DNA from: Paracoccus sp. M683
Lineage (GTDB): Bacteria; Pseudomonadota; Alphaproteobacteria; Rhodobacterales; Rhodobacteraceae
Assembly: GCF_007096355.1 (NCBI RefSeq)
Contig: NZ_VKDF01000002.1
Span: forward strand, 186,001-250,000
Direction of reading: 5' to 3'
DNA: 64,000 bases
Below are positions 51,877 through 61,085 of this stretch, one piece after another. Within the stretch, counting starts at the first letter, position 1. Each line of letters begins with the position of its first letter. The notes beneath the pieces were generated by a model. The model had not been told where the DNA came from. It saw only the letters and a list, made by a program, of their open reading frames with translations, and ran no database searches. Made by a program: the position numbers and the translations under genes.

Positions 51877-53679
51877 ATGCACTGGCGCCTGCTTGACCGG
51901 CTGGAATTCACGAAAGGTCTTGGGTTCCGGCTGGGGGCGCTGCTGTCTGTCGCGATCCTGCCCATCGGGCTGATCTCGCTGGTGCAGACGCTGCACGTCT
52001 CGCGCGAGGCGGATCGCAGCGCTGAAATCGCCCTGCTGGGCCGCACCGCATCAGCGGCGGCGGGCGAACGGGCGTTGCTGCAAAGCGCGCTTGGCACCGC
52101 CGATGCCCTTGGCCCGGCGGTGCTGGAAGTCGTCAACGCCGCCGATGCCTGTTCCGAGATCATGCGTTCGTTCATCGTGCACAGCGCTGTCTATCAGGGC
52201 GCAGCATTCGTGCCGATGGATGGGGTGTCGTCCTGCACCTCGAACGGGCCGGGTGCCGACCCGATCGACATGCGCCCCTCGCCTGCCTATCAGAAGTTCA
52301 TCGCCCAGCCTCAGACGATGATAACCTCGCTGTCACGCGGCACGATCAGCGGCCGGCCGATCGTCGTTGTCATGCAGCCGCTGTATCAGGACCGCGACCT
52401 GCTGGGCTATGTGGTGGTGTCGCTGTCCTCGGCGCTGCTGCAATCCACGCATTCCGTCGGTTTCGGCACCGAGGGCGCGGGCATCCTGACCTTCAACCAC
52501 AAGGGCGAGCCCTTGACCACGGATGGCCGCCCAGAGGTCGAGGTGGGCGACCTGCTGCCCCGTGGCGCCACCCTGTCCAGCCTGATCGAACGCAACGATT
52601 CAACTTTTGTGGAACGCAGCAATACCGGCGAAAGGCGGGTCTTTGCCGTGGTGCCCGTCGTGCCGGGCCTGGTCTATGCCCTTGGCAGCTGGAGCCCCCG
52701 CCTTGCCGGGCTTGGTGGCATCAACATGTCGCAATTCACCGCCATCCTGATCCCCATCGCGCTGTGGCTGGTATCGCTGGCGGTGGCTTATTTCGCCGTC
52801 TACCGTTTGGTTTTGCGCCATATCCGGGTGCTGCGGGGCCAGATGCGCCGCTTTGCCATCGGCAATCGCGATGTCCCGCCGCCGGTTCTGACCGATGCCC
52901 CGGCCGAGATCACCGATGTCAGCCAGACCTTTCACAACATGGCGCGCATCCTGATCCGCGACGAAGAGGCGATGGAAGCCGCCGTGGCCGAAAAGACCGT
53001 CTTGCTGAAAGAAGTCCACCACCGGGTGAAAAACAACCTTCAGCTGATCGCCTCGATCATCAACATGCAAAGCCGCATGATCGAGGATAACGACGCCAAG
53101 CGGGTGCTGCGTTCAGTTCAGGACCGGGTGGCGGCGCTGGCCACGATCTATCGCAATCTCTATCAGGCCGAGCATCTGGACGCGGTCGAGGCGGACCGGC
53201 TGATTGGCGACATCATCAACCAGATGGTCAACGCCTCGGTCGACGCGGCCATCGGGCTGCGGGTCAAGACCAGTTTCCAGCCCCTGACCCTGCAACCCGA
53301 TCACGCGGTGCCGCTGACTCTGCTGGCGACCGAGGCGTTTACCAACGCGCTGAAATATGCCGGCAAGGCACCGGGCGAGGATCACCCCTGGGTCCGGGTG
53401 ACCCTGACCCGACCCGAGAAATATCAGGCGGTGCTGGAAATCTCGAACTCGGTCGGCCAGCGGCCAGAGGATGCGGCCATCGGCGAGGGCACGGGGCTGG
53501 GCAGCCAGTTGATCGAGGCTTTCGCCACCCAGCTGGAAGGCAAGGCCGAATTTCAGCATGATGATCACGTCTTCACGCTGCGCCTGCCCTTCAAGGTCCA
53601 ACGGATCAATGACGTCGATGTCACCGATATTCGCAATGTCGTTCTGACCTCGGCCGCGCGCAAGGGCGCACGTCATTGA
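51877..53679 (+). CDS. Membrane-bound HisKA_2 sensor histidine kinase, PhyK-like
   Basis: A 600-residue kinase. A membrane segment near residue 20-42 and another near 290-312 flank a periplasmic sensory domain of about 245 residues. A HAMP-like stretch follows, then the phosphorylation motif LKEVHHRVKNNLQLIASIIN near residue 372 with phospho-His, and an HATPase domain with LLATEAFTNALKYAG near 480. Starts 9 bases after ecfG, so it is in the general stress operon and is the best candidate for PhyR phosphorylation. Confidence 0.9.
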   Translation: MHWRLLDRLEFTKGLGFRLGALLSVAILPIGLISLVQTLHVSREADRSAEIALLGRTASAAAGERALLQSALGTADALGPAVLEVVNAADACSEIMRSFIVHSAVYQGAAFVPMDGVSSCTSNGPGADPIDMRPSPAYQKFIAQPQTMITSLSRGTISGRPIVVVMQPLYQDRDLLGYVVVSLSSALLQSTHSVGFGTEGAGILTFNHKGEPLTTDGRPEVEVGDLLPRGATLSSLIERNDSTFVERSNTGERRVFAVVPVVPGLVYALGSWSPRLAGLGGINMSQFTAILIPIALWLVSLAVAYFAVYRLVLRHIRVLRGQMRRFAIGNRDVPPPVLTDAPAEITDVSQTFHNMARILIRDEEAMEAAVAEKTVLLKEVHHRVKNNLQLIASIINMQSRMIEDNDAKRVLRSVQDRVAALATIYRNLYQAEHLDAVEADRLIGDIINQMVNASVDAAIGLRVKTSFQPLTLQPDHAVPLTLLATEAFTNALKYAGKAPGEDHPWVRVTLTRPEKYQAVLEISNSVGQRPEDAAIGEGTGLGSQLIEAFATQLEGKAEFQHDDHVFTLRLPFKVQRINDVDVTDIRNVVLTSAARKGARH

Positions 53680-53769
53680 TATCGGCAGGCTTGCCACTAG
53701 ACACGGATAATATGTGACAGCGTTGATATCCTGCTTGTCTGTCCGGCGATCGGCCCTATTTTCCGGGGA

Positions 53770-54444
53770 ATGATGACTGGGGGAAATTACGATCTGAAGA
53801 CAGGCGAGGGGCTGATAGCCTGCCCTCGCTGTGATGCCTTGCATATCGAGGAAGAACTGAACGAAGGCGAAACCGCGCGCTGCGTGCGCTGCGGCACCGT
53901 GCTGGCCAAGCCTCGGGGCGGTGCCTTTGTCCAGATCATCGCGTTGTCACTGACCTCGGTGTTGCTGCTGGTCGGGGCGATCTTCTTTCCCTTCCTCGAA
54001 ATCTCGCGCATGGGGTTCGGCAATGCGACCTCGCTGTTTGGCGTCGCGCTTGCCTTTGCCGAGGGACCGCTGCTGCCCCTGGTGCTGGCGGTTCTGGCCA
54101 TGGTGATCGGCCTGCCGATCACGCGGGCCTTTCTGCTGCTTTATACGCTGGTGCCGCTGGCCAAGGGCCGGCCGCCGCACAAATATGCCGCCGATGCCTT
54201 TCGCATATCCGAGGAATTGCGCCCCTGGTCCATGGCCGAGATTTTCGTGATCGGCACCGCCGTCGCACTGGTCAAGGTCGCCGGGTTGGCACAGGTGCAT
54301 CTTGGCCCGGCCTTCTGGGCCTTTTGTGCATTGATCCTGGTGAATGCGGCCTCGCGTGGTTTCATGTGCCAGACAACGATCTGGGACGAAATCGAGGATG
54401 CCGGCCTGAAAACCGACGGTCGTGAACAGGTGCCCGGCGAATGA
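53770..54444 (+). CDS. pqiA: Paraquat-inducible protein A domain protein (first PqiA half)
   Basis: A 224-residue membrane protein. A zinc-ribbon N-terminus CPRC (near residue 17) and CVRC (near 39) precedes four hydrophobic segments, with FPFLEISRMG near 75 as the PqiA motif. E. coli PqiA carries two such modules in one chain; here they are two genes with a 4-base overlap. It spans the inner membrane and works with the MCE protein downstream in lipid transport. Confidence 0.88.
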   Translation: MMTGGNYDLKTGEGLIACPRCDALHIEEELNEGETARCVRCGTVLAKPRGGAFVQIIALSLTSVLLLVGAIFFPFLEISRMGFGNATSLFGVALAFAEGPLLPLVLAVLAMVIGLPITRAFLLLYTLVPLAKGRPPHKYAADAFRISEELRPWSMAEIFVIGTAVALVKVAGLAQVHLGPAFWAFCALILVNAASRGFMCQTTIWDEIEDAGLKTDGREQVPGE

Positions 54445-55103
54445 GCGAGAATACCCCTCCGGTGATGACAGCCCATCGCGCGGGCCTGGTGGGCTGCCGC
54501 AGCTGCGGGCGGGTCTGGCCCGAGGACACGGCCATCTGCGCACGCTGCCATGCCAAGCTGTACAAGCCCGACCGTCGCCGGTTGCAGCTGGTCTGGGCCT
54601 GGCTTGCCGCCGGGATGATCTGCTATATCCCGGCCAACCTGTTTCCGATGATGAAGACCCAGACCTTCGCCGGCCTCAGCGGCAGCAGCGAGGCCACCAT
54701 CGTCGAGGGCGTGATCGAGCTGATCCATTACGGCAGCTATGATATCGCGCTGGTGGTGTTCGTGGCCTCTATCGTTGTTCCCATCGCGAAATTCGTTGCG
54801 ATCATCTGGCTGGGGGTGGTCGCCGGCAAGCCGGCCACGGTCGAGGATGCCCATAGCCGCCTGCGCATTTACGAGGTCGTCGAGTTCATCGGCCGCTGGT
54901 CGATGATCGACGTGTTCGTCGTGGCGATCCTGTCGGCGTTGGTGCAGCTGGGCTTCGTCGTTTCCATCCATCCGGGCCCGGCGGCCGTATCCTTTGCGCT
55001 GTCGGTCGCCTTTACCATGCTTTCCGCGCAAAGCTTTGATCCGCGTCTGATCTGGCGGGGCCTGCCCCTGCACAGCAGCAAGAACGTGAACGGAACCGAA
55101 TGA
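54441..55103 (+). CDS. pqiA: Paraquat-inducible protein A domain protein (second PqiA half)
   Basis: A 220-residue membrane protein with a zinc-ribbon pair CRSC (near residue 19) and CARC (near 33), then IPANLFPMMKTQTF near 63 and RLRIYEVVEFIGRWSMIDVFVV near 140-161, matching the second PqiA module. It overlaps both neighbours by 4 bases. Together with the first module it would form the inner-membrane part of the Pqi lipid transport machine. Confidence 0.88.
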   Translation: MSENTPPVMTAHRAGLVGCRSCGRVWPEDTAICARCHAKLYKPDRRRLQLVWAWLAAGMICYIPANLFPMMKTQTFAGLSGSSEATIVEGVIELIHYGSYDIALVVFVASIVVPIAKFVAIIWLGVVAGKPATVEDAHSRLRIYEVVEFIGRWSMIDVFVVAILSALVQLGFVVSIHPGPAAVSFALSVAFTMLSAQSFDPRLIWRGLPLHSSKNVNGTE

Positions 55104-57442
55104 CTGATACCCCGCCCAGCAGCCCTGCCGGCCGCCCGTCCAGCCCCGTCCGCAAGACCGCCCGCCGCGCTGCGCAGGCCGGTATCAACGTCGTCTGGCT
55201 GGTTCCGATCCTTGCGCTTATCGTGACATTGGCGATCGCCTGGAACGCCTATTCCAATCGCGGCAAGATCATCGAGGTCGAATTTGCCGACGCCACCGGT
55301 ATCAATCCCGGCGAGACGGTGTTGAAATTTCGTGAAATCACCGTGGGCCAGGTCGAATCCGTCGCCTTTACCGAGGATCTGGAAAAGGTGGTCGTCCATA
55401 TCCGCGTCGATCAGGATGTCGCACCCTATATCGACTCGGACGCGCAGTTCTGGATCGTTCGGCCCCAGGTTTCCGCTCAGGGCGTCACGCGACTGGATAC
55501 CGTGCTGACCGGCGCCTTCATCGAGGGCTATTGGACCGCAAGTCGCGGCGAACCCCAAAACCGCTTCGCCGGGCTGGAACGCGCACCCCTGACGCGCGAG
55601 GATGCCAAGGGCACCTGGATCACCCTGTCGGCAGAAAATGCCGAGGGCCTGAGCGAGGGCGCGCCGGTGCTGTTTCGCGGGCTAGAGGTTGGCCGGATGG
55701 AAAACCTGCGCCTGTCTGACAGGGACGAGACGGTTCTGGCCGATGTGTTCATCGCGGCGCCCCATGATGCGCGGCTGTCCAGCGCCACGGTCTTCTGGGA
55801 CGTTTCCGGCTTTTCGCTGTCGCTTGGGGCACAGGGGATATCGTTCAACATGAACTCTCTGGCCTCGCTGGTGCAGGGCGGGGTTGAATTTGACACGCTG
55901 ACCAGCGGTGGCAACCCGGTCCAGCCGGGCCACCTGTTCCGCCTGCAAGCCGACGAAGATGCGGCCCGCAACAGTCTGTTTGCTGAAAATGACGCCAATG
56001 AAGTCCGCTATACCGTGCTGATCGACAATGCCGTGCGCGGGTTGGAACGCGATGCCGATGTGCAGTTTCAGGGCCTGACCGTCGGCCGCGTCACCGACCT
56101 GTCCATCCGCGTGGACGAACCGGTCGATGGCCAGCCGACCTTGGTGCGCCAGCAGGTCACCGTCGCGCTGTCCCCCAGCCGTATGGGCCTTGCGCCGACG
56201 GCGACGGCCGAAGAGGTGCAGGAATTTTTGATCGGCGAAATTCAGAACGGCATGCGCGCCAGGGTGGCCAGTGCCGGCCTGTTGGGCACATCGCTGATCA
56301 TCGAGTTCGTGCAGATCCCCGATGCCGTGCCGGCCACGCTGGATGTCTCGGGCGATCCCTATCCGATCCTTCCCTCGGTCGAGGGCGAGATCACCGATTT
56401 CAGCACCACCGCGCAAGGCGTCCTGACCCGGATCGGCGATCTGCCGATCGAAGAGGTGCTGCAATCCGCGACCGACATGATGAACTCGGTCACGGCGCTG
56501 GCGACCTCGCAGGATACCCGTGCGATCCCGGCATCGCTGCGCCAGACCATCGACGAGGCACAGGCCACCATGACCGAGTTGCGCGCCGTGGTCACCCAGC
56601 TGAACGAGGCCGGAACCGGCGCCAATGCCGCCCAGCTGATCGAGCGGCTGAATGTCGCGTCCGAGCAACTGCCTTCGGTCATCGCGTCGCTGGACGAGGT
56701 GGGGTCATCGCTGAAGGGCGTCGATTTCACCAGCATCGGGGCCGAATTGAACGCCGGCCTGTCCGAGCTGCGCGACGTGATCGGCAGCGATGCGGCGGCG
56801 GCGCTGCCGGGGCGGCTGGACAGCACCATGGCCTCGATCGAGAATGCGCTGACCGATCTTCAGACGCTGGTGGGCGAACTGCGCGAGGCCGAGGTCGTGC
56901 CCTCGCTGCGCACGGCGCTGGACAGCGCGGCCGAGGCCGCCGATGCGGTTACCTTGGCCGCCAGGGACGTGCCGCAGATGATCGAGGAAATCGACGCCGC
57001 TGCGCAGGCGGTGGACGAATTTGCCTTTGCCGAGATCAGCGCCCAGGCCGCCGGTATTCTGGCCGATCTGCGGGCCATGCTGGGCACCGAGGATGCCGAA
57101 CAATTGCCGCGCAACCTGTCGAACACGCTGGAGGCCGCGTCAGGCCTGCTGAACGACTTGCGCGACGGCAATGCGGCGGGCAGCCTGAACAATGCGCTGG
57201 ATTCGGCATCCGTCGCGGCGGATGAGGTGGCCAAGGCGGTTCAGGAACTGCCGGCGCTGATCACCCGGCTGCAAAGCACGGCAGCGCGGGCGGAATCGGT
57301 GATGGCGGCCTATGGGGACCGGTCCGCCTTCAATTCCGAGGCGATCAACATGATGCGCGAATTGCGTCGCGCGACCGAGGCCTTCGGGTCGCTGGCGCGA
57401 ATGATCGAACGCAATCCGCGCGCCTTCATAATGGGGCGATAA
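55100..57442 (+). CDS. pqiB: MCE-domain intermembrane transport protein PqiB
   Basis: A 780-residue protein with one N-terminal membrane segment (VVWLVPILALIVTLAIAW near residue 31-48) and three MCE domains starting near residues 55, 172 and 300, each with a FxGxxVGxV-like core (FREITVGQVESV, FRGLEVGRMENL, FQGLTVGRVTDL). The remaining 350 residues are alpha-helical with regular LPxxL...L repeats, far longer than the tail of E. coli PqiB (546 residues in all). It should form a periplasm-spanning hexameric tube for phospholipids. Confidence 0.9.
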   Translation: MTDTPPSSPAGRPSSPVRKTARRAAQAGINVVWLVPILALIVTLAIAWNAYSNRGKIIEVEFADATGINPGETVLKFREITVGQVESVAFTEDLEKVVVHIRVDQDVAPYIDSDAQFWIVRPQVSAQGVTRLDTVLTGAFIEGYWTASRGEPQNRFAGLERAPLTREDAKGTWITLSAENAEGLSEGAPVLFRGLEVGRMENLRLSDRDETVLADVFIAAPHDARLSSATVFWDVSGFSLSLGAQGISFNMNSLASLVQGGVEFDTLTSGGNPVQPGHLFRLQADEDAARNSLFAENDANEVRYTVLIDNAVRGLERDADVQFQGLTVGRVTDLSIRVDEPVDGQPTLVRQQVTVALSPSRMGLAPTATAEEVQEFLIGEIQNGMRARVASAGLLGTSLIIEFVQIPDAVPATLDVSGDPYPILPSVEGEITDFSTTAQGVLTRIGDLPIEEVLQSATDMMNSVTALATSQDTRAIPASLRQTIDEAQATMTELRAVVTQLNEAGTGANAAQLIERLNVASEQLPSVIASLDEVGSSLKGVDFTSIGAELNAGLSELRDVIGSDAAAALPGRLDSTMASIENALTDLQTLVGELREAEVVPSLRTALDSAAEAADAVTLAARDVPQMIEEIDAAAQAVDEFAFAEISAQAAGILADLRAMLGTEDAEQLPRNLSNTLEAASGLLNDLRDGNAAGSLNNALDSASVAADEVAKAVQELPALITRLQSTAARAESVMAAYGDRSAFNSEAINMMRELRRATEAFGSLARMIERNPRAFIMGR

Positions 57443-57455
57443 GGTGACGAAACAC

Positions 57456-58079
57456 ATGCTAAAGCTGACCGCCGCACTGCCATTGATCCTGTTGGCAGCC
57501 TGTTCGAACCCGGAAAAAACCGGGCGCTATCTGATCGACCCGCCCTCGCCGCCGGTTCGGGTGGCCAACCAGCTTGGCCCCACGGTCGAGCTGCGAGACG
57601 TGTCGCTGCCGGAATATGCGTCGGGGCAAGAGGTGTCCTGGCAAAGCGCCGATGGCGCGGTCCGGTCAACGCCCGATAATCTGTGGGCCGACAATCCCGA
57701 ACGTGCCTTTACCCTGACGCTGGCGCGGGCAATCTCGGACGTGTCGGGCGCGGCGGTGATCGCCGAACCCTGGCCACTGGGCGAGCCGCCGCAGCGCAAG
57801 CTTGAAGTGCGGGTGGAAAAGGCGCTGGCGCAGGCCGACGGGATCTATCGCCTCAGCGGGCGCTATTTCGTCGCGGATGAAAGCGGCGGTGGCACCAATC
57901 ATGCGCGCAGCTTTGACATCTCGGTGCCGCTGGCAGATGCGCAGCCGGGGACAATCGCATTGGCCCAATCGGCGGCATTGTCGGTCCTGGCCCAGCAGAT
58001 CGCCACGCTGGACGGTCCCGGCACGACCTTCGTGACCCGCACGCCGCGTGACCCTTTCGCGCTGGATCCGATCCTCTAA
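57456..58079 (+). CDS. pqiC: PqiC/ABC-type transport auxiliary lipoprotein
   Basis: A 207-residue lipoprotein: LILLAAC is a clear lipobox about residue 15. The body matches the DUF330/PqiC fold with RYLIDPPSPPVRVA and LRDVSLPEYASG near 45-57, and FVTRTPRDPF at the end. It would anchor PqiB to the outer membrane. The ATG at 57456 has AAGGTG upstream; a GTG at 57444 adds four residues and sits within that site. A stem-loop follows 50 bases after the stop. Confidence 0.86.
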   Translation: MLKLTAALPLILLAACSNPEKTGRYLIDPPSPPVRVANQLGPTVELRDVSLPEYASGQEVSWQSADGAVRSTPDNLWADNPERAFTLTLARAISDVSGAAVIAEPWPLGEPPQRKLEVRVEKALAQADGIYRLSGRYFVADESGGGTNHARSFDISVPLADAQPGTIALAQSAALSVLAQQIATLDGPGTTFVTRTPRDPFALDPIL

Positions 58080-58127
58080 CGCCGTGACAACCTGCGCGCG
58101 ATCAGGCGCGCAATGTCCAGAAATTGA

Positions 58128-58153
58128 AACGGGCAGCCTTTCGGCTGCCCGTT
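58128..58153 (+). terminator. Stem-loop after the pqi operon
   Basis: AACGGGCAGCC pairs with GGCTGCCCGTT across a 4-base loop, 49 bases past the pqiC stop. The T-run is short (TTCG), so it is a moderate terminator, possibly serving both strands. Confidence 0.65.
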
Positions 58154-58230
58154 CGCCTATCCGCGAACCCATGACGGGGGGAGGAACTCGTTAAACAATA
58201 GGCTCAGCGGATAAACCCTGACAGTGCGAT

Positions 58231-58644
58231 CTACCGGATATCCGGGTGCAGGGGGCTTTCACCCATGACCCGCGTAAGAACCGGCAGGACATAGCGATCG
58301 AACATTTCCTGGTCTGGTGACAGACCGCCGGGCTTTCCAAAGCCATGGCATTCCTCGCAATCATGGAGGGTGCCCCAGCAGTTCCCGCAAGCCCCCAGGG
58401 CCGAGGCCAGCACGTCGAGATGCTGGGCCATCAAGGCGTTTTCGCGGGCCAGGCGTTCGAACTCGATCGGGGCCGGGCGGTCGGTTGCGGGATGAGGAAG
58501 GCCCGTTCCCGACCGCCCGAAAGTCGCCGCCGTCAGCGCATGCGCAGACCGCTGATCCGGCTCATTCTCCGCGCCCGCCGGAAGGGTGCGCAGGAACTGA
58601 AAGGCGGCGATTAAGCAATCCAGTTGTTCATTCCGAGTCGTCAT
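58231..58644 (-). CDS. Small CxxC zinc-ribbon-like protein of unknown function
   Basis: A 137-residue cytoplasmic protein. CGNCWGTLHDCEECHGFGKP near residue 86-105 has two CxxC pairs six residues apart, like one repeat of the DnaJ zinc finger, so zinc binding is likely. The first half is helical (EQLDCLIAAFQFLRTLP at the start, ERLARENALMAQHLDVLASALG near 63-84). No family was recognised. It is not coupled with a neighbour. Confidence 0.65.
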   Translation of the reverse strand: MTTRNEQLDCLIAAFQFLRTLPAGAENEPDQRSAHALTAATFGRSGTGLPHPATDRPAPIEFERLARENALMAQHLDVLASALGACGNCWGTLHDCEECHGFGKPGGLSPDQEMFDRYVLPVLTRVMGESPLHPDIR

Positions 58645-58783
58645 CTTCTGTCTCCCCGTGATGCGCTGCCGCTGAATGGGTGGTTCGTGGTGCAGCGCCT
58701 TATGGGATCAGTTATCCACCATCGCCGTGAATCGGGCGTGAAAGACCTGTGAAAGTTTCGGGCGAGGGATGTGAAAAATCGCG

Positions 58784-58810
58784 AATCTGTCGCTTTTTTC
58801 GCGGCAGATT
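58784..58810 (-). terminator. Hairpin downstream of cysQ (probable terminator); rest of 58645-58888 gene-free
   Basis: A 10-bp stem with one wobble pair (AATCTGTCGC with GCGGCAGATT) and a T-rich 7-base loop. On the minus strand it is followed by CGCGATTTTT. The surrounding 244 gene-free bases also hold a TTATCCACC near 58718 and a run of alternating AAAATTTT at 58813-58831; no gene was found there. Confidence 0.55.
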
Positions 58811-58888
58811 AAGAAAATTTTCAAAATTTTCGGCTAGCGGGAAAGAAAACATCCGCGCCGTCTTGCGGCCGCTCAAGGTGATTCGCTG

Positions 58889-59671
58889 TCAGGCCAGGGC
58901 GGCTGTCAATTCCCTATGTAGGGCCGGTCCTGCGACCACCATTCCATCCAGCGCCGCCCGTGGCCCGTTAAAGCGCAGGCGCTGGCCGCGCCGGTCGGTT
59001 GCCACCGCGCCCGCACGTTCCGCGATCAGCGTGCCAGCGGCAATGTCCCATTCCCAGGCGTCGCGCAGCGACAGGGCCGCGTCAAATCGCCCCTCGGCCA
59101 CAAGGCAAAGCCGCCATGCCAGCGATGGCCGAAATTCGCGCCGGAACGGTGGCACCCGGCCCGATTCCCAGTTTTGCGGTTCGGTCGCGGCACGATAGGT
59201 CAGCACCGTCGCGTCCCGGATCTGCCGCCGGTCGCTGGCGGCGATGGGCTTGCCGTTCAGCAGCGCCGGGCCATCTGCATGAGCGGTGTAAAGCAGGTCA
59301 CGGGCGGGAAGAAAAACCGCGGCGGCGGTGATCCGATCCCCGGTCGCGACCGCAAGGGAATGAGAAAACCCCTCTTGTCCGTCGATGAAGGCGCGGGTGC
59401 CGTCGATCGGGTCGATGATAAAGCAATGCTGCGCATCCAGCCGCGACGGGTCGGCCTCGCTTTCCTCGCTGAGCCAGCCGTAATCGGGCCGGGCAGCGCG
59501 CAACAGCTGTTCCAGATGCGCGTTCACGGCCAGATCGGCCTCGGTCACGGGGCCGGCATCCCCGCCCTTGTCCCAGCTTTCGGGATCGCGCCGCCAGAAG
59601 CGCATGGCGATCTGGCCTGCCTGCCGCGCGGCATCTTCCAGCAGGCGCAGATCGGCCTCAGGCGCCGGCAA
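58889..59671 (-). CDS. cysQ: 3'(2'),5'-bisphosphate nucleotidase CysQ (inositol monophosphatase family)
   Basis: A 260-residue metal-dependent phosphatase. WLSEESEAD near residue 66, DPIDGTRAFIDG near 87 and EWDIAAGTLIAERAGA near 207 are the three family motifs with metal-binding acidic residues. It removes adenosine 3',5'-bisphosphate made in sulfate assimilation; an inositol-phosphatase role is the alternative. The start overlaps the pmbA stop by 14 bases. Confidence 0.85.
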   Translation of the reverse strand: MPAPEADLRLLEDAARQAGQIAMRFWRRDPESWDKGGDAGPVTEADLAVNAHLEQLLRAARPDYGWLSEESEADPSRLDAQHCFIIDPIDGTRAFIDGQEGFSHSLAVATGDRITAAAVFLPARDLLYTAHADGPALLNGKPIAASDRRQIRDATVLTYRAATEPQNWESGRVPPFRREFRPSLAWRLCLVAEGRFDAALSLRDAWEWDIAAGTLIAERAGAVATDRRGQRLRFNGPRAALDGMVVAGPALHRELTAALA

Positions 59672-61016
59672 CCGTCATCCCCCGGACCAGCAGGCTGGGC
59701 ACCTGGATGGTGCGCCAGTCCTCGGCGTCATTGGCGGCGGTCAGCGTCATCAGCATGTCGCGCAGATTGCCGGCGATGGTGCATTCGTTGACCGGATAGG
59801 CGATCTTGCCGCCCTCGACCCAGAACCCGGCGGCGCCGCGCGAATAATCGCCCGTGGTCGCGTTGACCGATGCCCCCAGCATCGAGGTTACAACAAGGCC
59901 GCGCTCCATTTCTGCCAGCAGATCATCGAAACTGGCCTGGCCGGGCGTCAGCACGACGTTGCTGTTACCCGGCGAGGGCGCCGAGGTCAGCCCGCGCGTG
60001 GCCGAGCCGGTGCTGGCCATGCCCAACTTGCGTCCCGTGGCAAGATCCAGCGTCCAGCCGGTCAGCACGCCCTGGGCGACGATGTCACGGGGGTGGCAGG
60101 GCAGCCCCTCGGCATCAAAGGGGCGCGAGCCGCCATAGCGCGGTCGCAGCGGATCCTCGGTCAGGGTGAAATCCGCCGGCAACACGGCCTCGTTCAGGGC
60201 GTTGCGCAGCCAGCTTGCACCGCGCGCGATGGCCGATCCGTTCACGGCGCCCAGCAGATGTCCGATCAGCGTGGGCGAGACGCGGCGGTCATACAGGATC
60301 GGAAAGGCCCCGGTCGGCGGCTTGCGCGACCCGGCGCGGGCCATGGTCCGCTGTGCGGCCAGCTGGCCGATCTGTTCCGGTTGGGGAAGATCGGCCGCCC
60401 AGATACGGGATTCGCCGGCATAGTCCCGTTCCATCCCCAGCCCCTCGCCGGTGATGGCGACGGTGCTGATGGCATGGCTGCTGCGGTGATAGCCGCCCGA
60501 AAAACCGTTGCTGGCGGCCAGCCAGATCTGCCGGCGCGAAAAACTGGCAGCGGCGGATTCGACCTGCGAGATGCCCGGCATGGCTGCGGCTGCGGCCTCG
60601 GCGCGCAGGGCCAGCGATTGCAGGTGATCCGGCGCGGGATCTGCGCCCGGATCGGACATTTCCAGCGCCGCCGCGGCATCGGTGTTGCGCGCCAGCTGGT
60701 CAGGATCGGCCAGGCCCAATGTGTCGTCAACCGGCGCCTCGCGGGCCATGGCGACGGCGCGGGCTGCCATTTCCTCGATCGTTGCCTGCGCGTGATCAGA
60801 CGCCGAGACGCTGGCCTGCCGCCCGCCGATCAGCACGCGCAGGCCGATTTCGGTGGCCTCGGCGCGCTCGGCCAGTTCCAGCCCGCCCTTGCGCACGTCG
60901 ATGGACACCGCCTGCCCGCGCAGGACGATGGCATCGGACTGCTGGGCGCCGGCGCGCGTGGCAGCCTGGATCAGTGCCAGGGCAAGAGTTTCGGGATCGG
61001 CGCTGTCGCTGGTCAT
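59658..61016 (-). CDS. pmbA: Metallopeptidase-like protein PmbA/TldE
   Basis: A 452-residue member of the TldD/PmbA family, the partner without zinc ligands. SDAIVLRGQAVSIDVRKGGLE near residue 30-50, read in part, is the N-terminal motif, with GSATRGLTSAPSPGNSNVVL near 337-356 and GDYSRGAAGFWVEGGKIAYPV near 400-420. With TldD it trims peptides such as microcin B17 and toxin-antitoxin proteins. No tldD lies nearby. ATG at 61016 is taken; a GTG three codons earlier is equally weak. Confidence 0.9.
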   Translation of the reverse strand: MTSDSADPETLALALIQAATRAGAQQSDAIVLRGQAVSIDVRKGGLELAERAEATEIGLRVLIGGRQASVSASDHAQATIEEMAARAVAMAREAPVDDTLGLADPDQLARNTDAAAALEMSDPGADPAPDHLQSLALRAEAAAAAMPGISQVESAAASFSRRQIWLAASNGFSGGYHRSSHAISTVAITGEGLGMERDYAGESRIWAADLPQPEQIGQLAAQRTMARAGSRKPPTGAFPILYDRRVSPTLIGHLLGAVNGSAIARGASWLRNALNEAVLPADFTLTEDPLRPRYGGSRPFDAEGLPCHPRDIVAQGVLTGWTLDLATGRKLGMASTGSATRGLTSAPSPGNSNVVLTPGQASFDDLLAEMERGLVVTSMLGASVNATTGDYSRGAAGFWVEGGKIAYPVNECTIAGNLRDMLMTLTAANDAEDWRTIQVPSLLVRGMTVAGA

Positions 61017-61043
61017 GCGGCTCACATCATCACTGAAAGGAAA

Positions 61044-61065
61044 AGGCCGGGGTGCAGCCCCGGCC
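61044..61065 (-). terminator. Rho-independent terminator of the DUF2125 gene
   Basis: On the minus strand an 8-bp GC stem (GGCCGGGG with CCCCGGCC) with a 5-base loop is followed by TTTTCCTTT, 21 bases after the stop codon. Confidence 0.75.
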
Positions 61066-61085
61066 CGCCTGAGGTGCCGGCAGGC

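Noticed and set aside
58749..59198. A plus-strand open frame of about 149 codons starting in the gap upstream of cysQ
   Set aside because: Most of it is antisense to cysQ; the first 40 codons are basic and Phe-rich with no ribosome site or likeness.
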